NCBI RefSeq assembly: GCF_025567195.1
Contig: NZ_JAOQJF010000028.1
Location: forward strand, 1 to 44,239
DNA: 44,239 bases
Source of the DNA: Alitiscatomonas aceti
GTDB taxonomy: Bacteria > Bacillota > Clostridia > Lachnospirales > Lachnospiraceae
Direction: 5' to 3'
Below the pieces are notes generated by a model. The model was not told the origin of the DNA, did no database searches, and saw nothing but the letters and a program-made list of their open reading frames with translations. The first letter of the stretch is position 1, and each line of letters begins with the position of its first letter. Made by a program: the position numbers and the translations under genes. This document shows positions 32,612 through 40,838 of this stretch, one piece after another.

Positions 32612-33016
32612 TTAGTGCTCCTCCACCAGCGAGAGCCGCACCAGCGCACGCCTAAGCGCCGCCTCGGCCCTGGCGATATCCGTCTCCGGACTGTGCTCCG
32701 CAAGCCGCCTCTCGGCACGGATCCTGGCCTCGTTGGCCCTGGCTCCGTCGATCTCCTCCGGCCATTCACAGACCTCCGCTAAGATGGTCATCTTCTCCGG
32801 AAGGATCTGAAGAAAGCCGGAAAGGAGCGCCGCCTTTTTCACCTGGCCGTCCTGATGGATCTTTAAAACGCCCGGCGCCGCCGCTGTGGTCAGCGGGATA
32901 TGCTGGGGGTAAACTCCCAGCTCGCCGTCTGCGGTATTCAGCTCCACCATGGACACATCCCCGTGGAAGAACTCCTTATCAGGCGTGATCACCTGAAGCT
33001 TCATCGTTTCCGCCAT
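32612..33016 (-). CDS. atpC: ATP synthase epsilon subunit
   Basis: A 134-residue F1 central-stalk subunit. The N-terminal beta-sandwich is clear (MKLQVITPDKEFFHGDVSMVELNTADGELGVYPQHIPL), followed by the helical hairpin rich in Ala/Arg/Glu (ARANEARIRAERRLAEH). The start MAETMKL at 33016 has AGGGGGTGG upstream; the Met four codons later is an alternative. It is the last gene of the atp operon, 11 bases after atpD. Confidence 0.95.
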   Translation of the reverse strand: MAETMKLQVITPDKEFFHGDVSMVELNTADGELGVYPQHIPLTTAAAPGVLKIHQDGQVKKAALLSGFLQILPEKMTILAEVCEWPEEIDGARANEARIRAERRLAEHSPETDIARAEAALRRALVRLSLVEEH

Positions 33017-33027
33017 GTTCCCACCCC

Positions 33028-34419
33028 CTATTTCACGCGGGCAAGAACGTCATCCATATTTCCTGCGTTCAGGAACAGGTTCTCCGGAATATCGTCATGC
33101 TTTCCTTCCAGGATCTCCTTAAAGCCCTGGATAGTCTCGGAAAGCGGCACATAACGGCCCTCCAGGCCGGTAAACTGTCCAGCAACGAAGAACGGCTGGG
33201 ACAGGAATCTCTGGATCTTTCTCGCTCTGGATACGGTCAGCTTATCCTCCTCGGAAAGCTCGTCCATACCCAGCATGGCGATGATATCCTGGAGCTCCTT
33301 ATATCTCTGGAGCACCTCCTGTACACCCCGGGCCACCCGGTAATGCTCCTCGCCCACGATACGCGGGTCCAGGATACGGGAGGTGGACTCTAAGGGATCC
33401 ACCGCCGGATAAATACCCAGCTCCACGATGGAACGGCTTAAAACAGTCGTTGCATCCAGGTGGGTGAAGGTATTGGCCGGAGCCGGGTCCGTTAAGTCGT
33501 CGGCCGGAACGTAAACCGCCTGTACGGAGGTGATGGAGCCGCTCTTTGTGGAAGTGATCCGCTCCTGGAGCGCGCCCATCTCCGTCTGTAAGGTCGGCTG
33601 GTATCCAACGGCTGACGGCATACGGCCCAACAGCGCGGACACCTCGGAGCCTGCCTGGCTGAAACGGAAGATATTGTCAATGAATAAAAGTACGTCCTTT
33701 CCGCCTTCATCACGGAAATACTCCGCCATGGTAAGGCCTGTAAGGCCCACACGCATACGCGCTCCCGGCGGCTCGTTCATCTGTCCGAATACCATGGTGG
33801 TCTTATTGATAACGCCGGACTCCTGCATCTCATAATACAGGTCATTTCCTTCACGGGTACGCTCGCCTACTCCGGTAAATACAGAATAGCCGCCGTGCTC
33901 CGTGGCGATGTTCCGGATCAGCTCCTGGATCAGAACCGTCTTTCCAACGCCTGCACCGCCGAACAGACCGATCTTTCCGCCCTTCTGGTAGGGGCATAAC
34001 AGATCCACGACCTTGATGCCGGTCTCTAAGATCTCCGTCTCCGTGGACTGGTCCTCAAAGCTGGGGGCCTTTCTGTGGATCGGAAGCTTCTTTTCTGTCT
34101 TCGGCTTCTCTTTATTGTCGATGGGCTCGCCCAGTACGTTGAAAATACGTCCCAGCGTATTCTCTCCCACAGGGACCATGATCGGTCCTCCGGTGGCCAC
34201 GGCTTCCATACCGCGGACAAGGCCGTCTGTGGGACCCAGAGCGATACATCTTACCGTATCGTCACCAAGATGCTGGGCAACCTCCACCACAAGAGTGCCC
34301 CCGTCCTTCCTGGTGATCTCAATGGCGTCATTGATCTCAGGAAGTCCGCCCTGGGGAAACTTAATATCCAGAACGGCACTGATGACCTGAGTGATCTTAC
34401 CAATGCTTTTCTCTGCCAT
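33028..34419 (-). CDS. atpD: ATP synthase beta subunit
   Basis: The catalytic subunit of the F1 head. The 463-residue protein has the Walker A loop FGGAGVGKTVLIQ, the catalytic-Glu region GVGERTREGNDLYYEM and the Walker B region VLLFIDNIFRFSQAGSEVSALLGRMPSAVGYQPTL. The start at 34419 (MAEKSIGKITQVI) has AAGGAG upstream; the earlier in-frame start adds 15 basic residues and is not credible. It directly follows atpG. Confidence 0.97.
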   Translation of the reverse strand: MAEKSIGKITQVISAVLDIKFPQGGLPEINDAIEITRKDGGTLVVEVAQHLGDDTVRCIALGPTDGLVRGMEAVATGGPIMVPVGENTLGRIFNVLGEPIDNKEKPKTEKKLPIHRKAPSFEDQSTETEILETGIKVVDLLCPYQKGGKIGLFGGAGVGKTVLIQELIRNIATEHGGYSVFTGVGERTREGNDLYYEMQESGVINKTTMVFGQMNEPPGARMRVGLTGLTMAEYFRDEGGKDVLLFIDNIFRFSQAGSEVSALLGRMPSAVGYQPTLQTEMGALQERITSTKSGSITSVQAVYVPADDLTDPAPANTFTHLDATTVLSRSIVELGIYPAVDPLESTSRILDPRIVGEEHYRVARGVQEVLQRYKELQDIIAMLGMDELSEEDKLTVSRARKIQRFLSQPFFVAGQFTGLEGRYVPLSETIQGFKEILEGKHDDIPENLFLNAGNMDDVLARVK

Positions 34420-34447
34420 CCTCTTTCTCCTTGTTTTGATTTTAATT

Positions 34448-35329
34448 TTACCCTTCGATCGCATTCGCTCCGGCGATGATCTCCGTCAGCTCCTGGGTAA
34501 TGGAGCCCTGTCTTGCACGGTTATACTGCAGAGACAGCTTTTCGATCATCTCCTCGGCATTGTTGGTGGCCGAATCCATGGCCGTCATACGGGCCCCGTT
34601 CTCACTGGCCACCGCCTCTAAAAATGCGCCGTAGATCAGGCTGCTGACGTATTTGGGAATGATCGCGTCCAGCACCTCCGTCTCGTCGGGCTCATAGTTC
34701 ATAAGAAGGAGATCCGGCTTTAGGCCCTTTCCCCCTGCATCGCCCTTGAGCTCCGCCGCCTCCGTATCCACTGGAAGGAGCTTCATGAACCGCGGGATCT
34801 GGCTCACCGTATTCTTAAACGACGTATAAGCCAGATAGATCTCGCCGATCTCCTGTTTTTCAAAAAGAGACAGCAGCTCTCTTGTGATCTCCATGGCATC
34901 GGAATACAGGGGCTCATTGATCACATCCGAATGATCCGCCGCGATCTCATAGCCCTTTCTGGCCAGCGCGTCACGTCCCTTCCGCCCCACAGCAAAGATC
35001 CTCACATCCTCCGGCTTAAGGCCGCTGCCGGTCACCAGGCGCACCACGTTGGCATTGTAGCCGCCTGCCAATCCCCGGTTGGAGGTGATGACCACCACCG
35101 CCTTTTTGGGGGATGTTCCCGGTTTTAAGTATCTGTGGCTGATCCCCTGGGATTTTAAGAGCATTTCCTGGATCGTGCTGTACATCATATTGAAATACAG
35201 CCTGGAATTCTCCGCCCGGGTCCTGGACTTCTGGAGCTTGACGGTGGCGACAAGTTTCATGGCTTTGGTGATCTGCTCCGTACTCTCGATACTGGATTTC
35301 CTGCGTTTAATGTCTCTCATGGTTGCCAT
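34448..35329 (-). CDS. atpG: ATP synthase gamma subunit
   Basis: The rotor shaft of F1, 293 residues. The N-terminal helix MATMRDIKRRKSSIESTEQITKAMKLVATVKLQKS and the C-terminal helix MTAMDSATNNAEEMIEKLSLQYNRARQGSITQELTEI form the conserved coiled coil, with the central Rossmann-like part SNRGLAGGYN. AGGTGA lies six bases before the ATG. Confidence 0.96.
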   Translation of the reverse strand: MATMRDIKRRKSSIESTEQITKAMKLVATVKLQKSRTRAENSRLYFNMMYSTIQEMLLKSQGISHRYLKPGTSPKKAVVVITSNRGLAGGYNANVVRLVTGSGLKPEDVRIFAVGRKGRDALARKGYEIAADHSDVINEPLYSDAMEITRELLSLFEKQEIGEIYLAYTSFKNTVSQIPRFMKLLPVDTEAAELKGDAGGKGLKPDLLLMNYEPDETEVLDAIIPKYVSSLIYGAFLEAVASENGARMTAMDSATNNAEEMIEKLSLQYNRARQGSITQELTEIIAGANAIEG

Positions 35330-35344
35330 GCTCTGTCACCTGCC

Positions 35345-36847
35345 TTATCTTGCTGCCTTGCACTCTTCAATGGCCTTTTTAAGAAGCTCTTCGGTCTCCG
35401 GCTTCATTTCCTTTGTTTCCCGGATGCTCTTCGGGATCTCCGGATATTTGGTATCGATATACTGGAACAGCTCCTTTTCGAACGCCAGCACCTGGCTGGT
35501 GGGAATGTCCAGAAGATATTTCTTCGTGGCTGCATAGATGATGATGACCTGGTATTCCACCGGCATGGGCTGGTACTGGGGCTGCTTTAATACTTCACGG
35601 ATCCTCTCGCCCTGGGCAAGCTGCTCCTTGGTGCTGGCGTCCAGCTCAGATCCGAACTGGGCAAAGGAAGCTAACTCCCTGTACTGGGCCAGCTCCACAC
35701 GGATGGGAGCCGCGATCTTTTTAATGGCCTTGATCTGGGCCGCGCCGCCTACACGGGACACGGAAAGACCGGCGTTGATGGCCGGACGGAAACCGGAGTT
35801 GAACATCTCCGTTTCCAGATAGATCTGGCCGTCGGTGATGGAGATCACGTTGGTGGGGATATAGGCGGAAACGTCGCCCGCCTGGGTCTCGATAATGGGA
35901 AGGGCCGTTAAAGAGCCGCCTCCCAGGTCGTCGGACAGCCTGGACGCTCTCTCTAAAAGCCTGGAATGCAGGTAGAAAACGTCGCCCGGATACGCCTCAC
36001 GTCCCGGCGGTCTCTTTAAAAGCAGGGACAGGGTACGGTAAGCGGCCGCATGCTTACTGAGGTCGTCGTAGACCACCAGCACGTCCTCTCCGTTCTCCAT
36101 CCACTCCTCGCCGATGGCACAGCCCGCATAAGGAGCGATATACTGTAAGGGAGCCAGGTCCGAGGCTGTGGAAACCACCAGGGTGGTGTAGTCCATGGCG
36201 CCGAATTCCTCCAGGGTCTTTACGATGGAAGCCACTGTGGAGGCCTTCTGGCCGATGGCCACATAGATACAGCGGACGCCGGTGCCCTTCTGATTGATGA
36301 TGGTATCGATGGCGATGGCCGTCTTACCGGTCTGACGGTCGCCGATGATCAGCTCTCGCTGGCCCCGGCCGATGGGGATCATGGCATCGATGGCCTTGAT
36401 TCCGGTCTGCAGCGGGGTATCCACGGACTTTCTCTCAATTACGCCGTGGGCAACACGCTCGATCTTACGGAACCGGTCCGTATGGATCGGGCCCTTGCCG
36501 TCGATGGGCTGTCCCAGGGCATTCACAACACGTCCGGACATGGCATCGCCCACCGGAACCTCCACCACGCGTCCCGTGGTCTTTACTGTGTCGCCCTCGC
36601 TGATGCTGGAAGTATCGCCCAGGAGAACTGCACCCACGTTGTCCTCCTCCAGGTTCAGAACCATGCCGTAGATCTCTCCCGGGAACTCCAGGAGCTCTCC
36701 CTGCATGGCGTTTTCAAGACCATGGATCCGTGCGATGCCGTCTGCCACCTGAATGACCGTTCCCACGTCAGAAACTTCCAGTTTTGTCGAATATCTTTCA
36801 ATCTGCTCTTTAATGACCGAGCTGATCTCTTCTGGTCTTAAATTCAT
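35345..36847 (-). CDS. atpA: ATP synthase alpha subunit
   Basis: The non-catalytic nucleotide-binding subunit of F1. The 500-residue protein has the P-loop GDRQTGKT at 169-176, the Walker B region VLVVYDDLSKHAAAYR and the C-terminal AINAGLSVSRVGGAAQ segment with the arginine that completes the catalytic site of beta. The N-terminal LRPEEISSVIKEQIERY helix contacts the delta subunit. Full length and intact. Confidence 0.97.
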   Translation of the reverse strand: MNLRPEEISSVIKEQIERYSTKLEVSDVGTVIQVADGIARIHGLENAMQGELLEFPGEIYGMVLNLEEDNVGAVLLGDTSSISEGDTVKTTGRVVEVPVGDAMSGRVVNALGQPIDGKGPIHTDRFRKIERVAHGVIERKSVDTPLQTGIKAIDAMIPIGRGQRELIIGDRQTGKTAIAIDTIINQKGTGVRCIYVAIGQKASTVASIVKTLEEFGAMDYTTLVVSTASDLAPLQYIAPYAGCAIGEEWMENGEDVLVVYDDLSKHAAAYRTLSLLLKRPPGREAYPGDVFYLHSRLLERASRLSDDLGGGSLTALPIIETQAGDVSAYIPTNVISITDGQIYLETEMFNSGFRPAINAGLSVSRVGGAAQIKAIKKIAAPIRVELAQYRELASFAQFGSELDASTKEQLAQGERIREVLKQPQYQPMPVEYQVIIIYAATKKYLLDIPTSQVLAFEKELFQYIDTKYPEIPKSIRETKEMKPETEELLKKAIEECKAAR

Positions 36848-36877
36848 TTGAGGTCTGCACCTTCTTTCTATTTGCGG

Positions 36878-36907
36878 TCTGCAGCCTGCCGTCTCTGCGG
36901 CCTGCCG
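36878..36907 (-). repeat. Tandem 16-base repeat between atpH and atpA
   Basis: TCTGCAGCCTGCCG (36878-36891) and TCTGCGGCCTGCCG (36894-36907) differ by one base. A partial third copy, GGTCTGCA, lies near 36852 next to the atpA ribosome binding site. Confidence 0.6.
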
Positions 36908-36915
36908 CGTGCATC

Positions 36916-37464
36916 CTAAGCCAGCTGTAATTTCATAAGATCCCTGCGGATCTCCTCCAGCCTAGTTTTGATGCTGCTGTCCACTACCCGGTCGCCAATG
37001 CGGATCACCAGTCCTCCTAAGAGGTACGGATCCACCGAGTATCCGATCTCCAGGCTCACAAAGCCTGTGGTCTCCAGAAGTCTGTCCTCCACACGCTTTT
37101 TCTGGTCCCCGGACAGCGGAAGAGCGCTGGTGACCTGCACCACGCCGATTTTTTTATACGCCTTTACCCGGTCTGTAAAATAATCACAGATGGGGATCAT
37201 GTCGTTCTGACGGCCTTTTTCAATGACAGTCACAAGGAACCCCAGCAGACCATCCGAAAGCTTTCCGGAGAAAATGGCTTCCACCACCTTCTTCTTTTCT
37301 TCCTTTATGATCTGCGGATGGTTCAGAAACTGCGCCAGATCCGGATTTTCCAGGAAAATGGTCCGCAGGGCACCGATCTCCTCGTACCACTGGGACAGAA
37401 CGTTCTTTTCCATGGCCTCTTCAAACAGCGCGTCTCCGTAAACCTTTGACACTAGCTTTGCCAT
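36916..37464 (-). CDS. atpH: ATP synthase delta subunit
   Basis: A peripheral-stalk subunit linking F1 and the b subunit; 182 residues. The helical N-terminal domain (VYGDALFEEAMEKN) and the C-terminal segment GDRVVDSSIKTRLEEIRRDL are typical. It overlaps the end of atpF by 13 bases and has GGGTGA six bases before its ATG. Confidence 0.94.
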   Translation of the reverse strand: MAKLVSKVYGDALFEEAMEKNVLSQWYEEIGALRTIFLENPDLAQFLNHPQIIKEEKKKVVEAIFSGKLSDGLLGFLVTVIEKGRQNDMIPICDYFTDRVKAYKKIGVVQVTSALPLSGDQKKRVEDRLLETTGFVSLEIGYSVDPYLLGGLVIRIGDRVVDSSIKTRLEEIRRDLMKLQLA

Positions 37465-37967
37465 GTGCTCTCACCCATTTCCTTTAATGTCTCCTGGATC
37501 AGGGAATCCTGGATCTTCACATCCATGGACGCTGCCACAGCTTTTCCGGCCATCAGGGATGCAATGGATACGATCTCCGTCTTCACATCCTCCAGAGCCT
37601 TCTTCTTCTCCAGGTCGATCTCCCGGCTGGCCCGGTCCAGGATCCGGCCGGCTTCCGCTCTGGCCTCCTCCAGGATCTCAGCCTCCTGCTTCTTTGCCTT
37701 CTTTCTGGCCTCGTCCATGATGGCTTCCGCCTCTTTATTGATGGACCGGAGCTTTTCTTCGTACTCAGCCTGGAGCGCCAGGGCGCTTTCCCTGCTGGAC
37801 TTTGCCATCTCCAGGTCGCCGGCGATCTTCTTTCTCCTCTTCTCCAGGTAGTCCCGGGCCGGGTTGAATAAAAGATAGGACATCGCAAAGAACAGGATAA
37901 AGATATTGATTCCCGTGATCACCACATCGTTGATCCATTGAGGGTCAAAATTGATTAACCGTTCCAC
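37452..37967 (-). CDS. atpF: ATP synthase b subunit
   Basis: The peripheral-stalk dimer subunit, 171 residues. A single membrane helix at about 13-35 (VVITGINIFILFFAMSYLLF) is followed by a long, charged coiled coil (EKRRKKIAGDLEMAKSSRE...). Length and layout are standard. It lies 50 bases after atpE. Confidence 0.95.
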   Translation of the reverse strand: MERLINFDPQWINDVVITGINIFILFFAMSYLLFNPARDYLEKRRKKIAGDLEMAKSSRESALALQAEYEEKLRSINKEAEAIMDEARKKAKKQEAEILEEARAEAGRILDRASREIDLEKKKALEDVKTEIVSIASLMAGKAVAASMDVKIQDSLIQETLKEMGESTWQS

Positions 37968-38017
37968 GGTTTTGTCTCGCCTCCTTTTCTGCTATGTTCA
38001 TTGGGAAGCCTTAAAAA

Positions 38018-38272
38018 TCAACCGAAAGGCTTAACGAACATAAGGATAATGGCGACTACCAGACCGTAAAGACCTGTGGTCTCGGCAACGGCCTGACCTA
38101 AAAGCATCGTGGAAGTAACGTCAGACTTGGCGCCCGGATTACGTCCCACAGCAGACGCGCCGAAACCGGCGGCAATACCCTGGCCGACACCAGGTCCGAT
38201 ACCGGCGATCATTGCCAGTCCAGCACCGATGGCGGAGCATCCATAAATAAAATCCTGTCCAGAAATATTCAT
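38018..38272 (-). CDS. atpE: ATP synthase c subunit, sodium-type residues
   Basis: The membrane ring subunit, 84 residues with two membrane helices joined by GRNPGA. The ion-binding carboxylate is Glu64. Gln31, Thr65, Thr66 and Tyr69 line up with Gln32, Ser66, Thr67 and Tyr70 of the sodium-driven enzyme of Ilyobacter tartaricus (with Thr for Ser at one ligand), and Pro27 with Pro28. This predicts Na+ rather than H+ coupling. The loop and the GIGPGVGQG turn are otherwise typical. It lies 31 bases after atpB. Confidence 0.95.
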   Translation of the reverse strand: MNISGQDFIYGCSAIGAGLAMIAGIGPGVGQGIAAGFGASAVGRNPGAKSDVTSTMLLGQAVAETTGLYGLVVAIILMFVKPFG

Positions 38273-38303
38273 AAATAAAACCTCCTGAATAAAAATTTTT
38301 TGA

Positions 38304-38996
38304 TTACAGTTTGTCGTTTACGTATACCATGGTCAGCATACAGAATACATATGTCTGGATACAGCCTGAAAACAGGTCGCAGTATACATGCAGTGCCGCC
38401 GGTATACCGATCTTAACGAAAATCGGCATCATTCCGTACCACAGGCCCAGAATGATCACACCAGAAAGCATGTTCGCGAACAGACGGAGTGAGATGGAGA
38501 TCGGATTTGCGAATTCACCGATCAGGTTGATCGGGAACAGCACCGGAAGCGGTTTAAACAAACCGGTGAAGTGACCGACTCCATGGTTTTTGATCCCCTG
38601 GTACTGAACGATCGCGAAGGTGACCAGTCCCAGTAAGAACGTCACGCCAAAGTCCGCCGTAACGGTCCGCAGGCCAAAAAGCCCGCTTAAGTTACAGAAC
38701 AGAATGAACAGGAAGATCGTACCAATATAATTGGCAAACCGTCTGGCCGATGGTCCCAGGATCCCCTGGGTCATCTTTTCCAGCATCTCCACTCCCAGCT
38801 CCAGGATGTTCTGGAATGTGCCAGGAACCTCTGTGGCGTGCTTCATGGCTCTGTTGGCGGCAAAGGCCAGGATCAGGAGTACAATGGTGATAATCGTCAT
38901 CCCCACAGTTGTCGTCGTGATCCACAGTTCCTGTCCGAACAGATGGTATTTCATGATACCATGTATCATAAAATCCGCTTCACTGCCACCACCCAT
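38304..38996 (-). CDS. atpB: ATP synthase a subunit
   Basis: The stator channel subunit, 230 residues with about five membrane helices. The essential arginine is Arg171 in SISLRLFANMLSG. An N-terminal YHLFGQELWITTT segment and a C-terminal QTYVFCMLTMVYVND helix are conserved. GGAGG lies eight bases before the ATG. Confidence 0.95.
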   Translation of the reverse strand: MGGGSEADFMIHGIMKYHLFGQELWITTTTVGMTIITIVLLILAFAANRAMKHATEVPGTFQNILELGVEMLEKMTQGILGPSARRFANYIGTIFLFILFCNLSGLFGLRTVTADFGVTFLLGLVTFAIVQYQGIKNHGVGHFTGLFKPLPVLFPINLIGEFANPISISLRLFANMLSGVIILGLWYGMMPIFVKIGIPAALHVYCDLFSGCIQTYVFCMLTMVYVNDKL

Positions 38997-39016
38997 TCTT
39001 TCGCCCTCCTTTCTTT

Positions 39017-39442
39017 TTATGATACGCTGTCTTTCTCGTCAGGCCGGCCGGATCCGGTCCTCCGGTCTGCGATCCTGCGCACTACCGGGTAAAGATAAGC
39101 CCCTGTCTTTAATCCCAGTATTCCCACCACCAGGGATAAAAGATTGATATCCGTAAATTTCCAGACCAGAGCGATCCCTCCAAATACGGCCAGGCTCCTT
39201 AAGAGAGCATGGGTCACCATCTTTTTTCTGGCATAGTTTTCATCGGCTGAGGCCGCGCACAGCTCCGTTGAATAAGCCATACTGAGAAGCCACAGCTCAG
39301 CCGCCGCCATCCCCGTAAGGATACCTAAGAAGACCGGAGCGCTCCGAAACCAGATCAGGCAAATTAAAAAAAGCACCAGGTTATGGAGAACGATACCTAC
39401 GGACATGAGGATGACCTGTTTTTTTGTCTCGTCACTCATCAT
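39017..39442 (-). CDS. atpI: ATP synthase subunit I (AtpI-like)
   Basis: A four-helix membrane protein of about 141 residues, located before atpB. The N-terminal helix VILMSVGIVLHNLVLFLICLIW, the FLGILTGMAAAELWL helix, and the last two (LAVFGGIALVWKF, LLSLVVGILGLKTGAYLYPV) fit AtpI, thought to help c-ring assembly. The ATG at 39442 has GGTGA five bases upstream; an in-frame ATG at 39454, overlapping atpZ, and one at 39439 are alternatives. Confidence 0.85.
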   Translation of the reverse strand: MMSDETKKQVILMSVGIVLHNLVLFLICLIWFRSAPVFLGILTGMAAAELWLLSMAYSTELCAASADENYARKKMVTHALLRSLAVFGGIALVWKFTDINLLSLVVGILGLKTGAYLYPVVRRIADRRTGSGRPDEKDSVS

Positions 39443-39447
39443 AACAG

Positions 39448-39756
39448 TCACCATCCCTTCCGTTTATTCCGGCCGGCGCCGTCTCCGGTCCCGTACCGTT
39501 TTTTCCAGTTCTCTTCCCGTGCTTTCTCTTCCTTCTCTTTCTCCTCCTGCTCCCGTTCAATGGTCCTCCGGGCCATTTTATAGGCGTTTAAGCCGCCGGC
39601 CAGGATCCCCAGGATCAGAAGGGGAAGCGTAAGGCTGGTGCCAAACTGCCGGTCCGCCCACACGCCGGCCGCCACACATAAAAACACGGCGGTCAGCACA
39701 TTGAGTCCCAGCTGGCTGATCAGCACCAGATTTTCAAATCCGCTTTTCTTACGCAC
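39448..39756 (-). CDS. atpZ: AtpZ-type small membrane protein
   Basis: A 102-residue protein with two membrane helices (about 10-32 and 42-60) and a charged, Lys/Glu-rich C-terminus, like AtpZ/AtpI assembly or ion-channel proteins found first in atp operons. The start is taken as GTG at 39756 (VRKKSGFENLVLISQLG) with AAGGAG eight bases upstream. In-frame ATGs at 39786 and 39822 lie at or before the predicted transcription start and are unlikely. First gene of the operon. Confidence 0.75.
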   Translation of the reverse strand: MRKKSGFENLVLISQLGLNVLTAVFLCVAAGVWADRQFGTSLTLPLLILGILAGGLNAYKMARRTIEREQEEKEKEEKAREENWKKRYGTGDGAGRNKRKGW

Positions 39757-39792
39757 CAGAGCCACTCCTTCTTCATTTTTGCGCATGAGAGT

Positions 39793-39821
39793 ATTATACT
39801 CGATTTTTGCGCCTTTGTCCA
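39793..39821 (-). promoter_or_regulatory. atp operon promoter
   Basis: Minus-strand TGGACA (39816-39821) and TATAAT (39793-39798) are 17 bases apart. The start site falls about 30 bases before the GTG of atpZ. Confidence 0.7.
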
Positions 39822-39822
39822 T

Positions 39823-40110
39823 TTCTAAGCGGCGCTTTTGCTGAAATTCTTCACTCTGTCCCGGTTCTTACGCATTCTCAACAAAGCGCAATGAAATGTT
39901 AAGTTTCTTTATTTTCCTTTTATAGTTTTTCCATACTTACGTCACAATTATCCGGTATACTAAAGCCATAAAACAAAAACAAGAGCCCGGAGGCGAAGAA
40001 ACGCGCGTTCCAGCTTCCGGGGTCGTCTAACAACACTTCCCGTCTCCACATGAGGCAGGGATTTACATACAGCTTACATAGTAACTCTTACATCCCCCTT
40101 TTTAGTATTT
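39823..40110. other. Gene-free spacer with two hairpins
   Basis: The 405-base stretch between the atpZ start and the ktrA-like stop has no credible gene. It holds a long hairpin at about 39985-40021 (CCCGGA / TCCGGG, with inner GAAACG/CGTTC pairing) followed on the minus strand by TCTTGTTTTTGTTTT. A second hairpin lies near 40040-40061 (CCCGTCTC / GAGGCAGGG). On the plus strand a TATACT (39955-39960) lies just before them. It may be a small RNA with its own terminator, or a stray terminator. Confidence 0.4.
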
Positions 40111-40112
40111 GT

Positions 40113-40142
40113 GAAAAGAGCCCCGGTTATGCCGGAGCTCTT
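40113..40142 (-). terminator. Terminator after the ktrA-like gene
   Basis: The arms AGAGCTCCGG / CCGGGGCTCT with loop CATAA are followed by TTTTCAC on the minus strand. A T-run also follows on the plus strand, so it could act in both directions. Confidence 0.8.
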
Positions 40143-40161
40143 TTTATATGTCTCTTTTCTT

Positions 40162-40809
40162 TTACCTCATCAGCGCTTTGATATCCCTCTCGCTGCCCAT
40201 GACCATCAGAGTCTCTCCCTCTGTGAACACGTGCTCCGGCCCCGGCATGGGGAACAGGTTCCTTCCATGGCGGATGGCCAGGATATTGATATTGTGGCGG
40301 GTCCGCACCTGGCGCTCCAGGATGCTGTGGCCGGCCCAGCCGTGAGGCAACTCGATCTCATAGATCCCGTATTCCGGCGTCAGCTCCACATAATCAAAGA
40401 TTCCCCGGGCTGTTCCGTAGCGGACAGCCAGCCGCTCCGCCACCTCCCGCTCCGCGTAGACCACATGATCGGCCCCATTCCTTAAAAGGAGCTTTTTATA
40501 AATATCCCGGGTAGCCCGGGCCACCACATACTTCGCCCCCAGATCCTTTAAATGCACGGTGATCTCCAGGGCCGTCTGAAAGCTTTCTCCAATTCCTACC
40601 ACGCAGACATCGTAATTCCCCACCCCCAGAGACCGCAGGAAATCCTCGTTGGTGGCATCTCCGATCTGGATATTCTGTATCACCGGGGCCATTTCATCCG
40701 CCCTGGCCTCATCCTTTTCCACCGCCATCACATCATTTCCCTGCTCCTGGAATTTAATTGCCATATGACGGCCAAACCGTCCAAGTCCAATGATCAGAAC
40801 AGATATCAT
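40162..40809 (-). CDS. Potassium uptake regulatory subunit (KtrA/TrkA type)
   Basis: A 215-residue cytoplasmic RCK protein that gates the adjacent K+ channel subunit. The N-terminal Rossmann domain has the GLGRFGRHMA nucleotide loop and the acidic residue of AVEKDE at the second strand end; the C-terminal RCK_C part begins at about 135 (VELTPEYGIYEIELP). Single-RCK length fits KtrA rather than the double-length TrkA. It lies 29 bases after the channel gene. RCK proteins can bind ATP/ADP, NAD or cyclic-di-AMP; which applies here cannot be told. Confidence 0.92.
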   Translation of the reverse strand: MISVLIIGLGRFGRHMAIKFQEQGNDVMAVEKDEARADEMAPVIQNIQIGDATNEDFLRSLGVGNYDVCVVGIGESFQTALEITVHLKDLGAKYVVARATRDIYKKLLLRNGADHVVYAEREVAERLAVRYGTARGIFDYVELTPEYGIYEIELPHGWAGHSILERQVRTRHNINILAIRHGRNLFPMPGPEHVFTEGETLMVMGSERDIKALMR

Positions 40810-40838
40810 AATTTCCTCCTCTTATTAACAATGCTGTA

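Noticed and set aside
39823..40110. Cyclic-di-AMP riboswitch linked to potassium uptake
   Set aside because: The conserved sequence blocks are not visible, and the potassium genes are transcribed away from this region.
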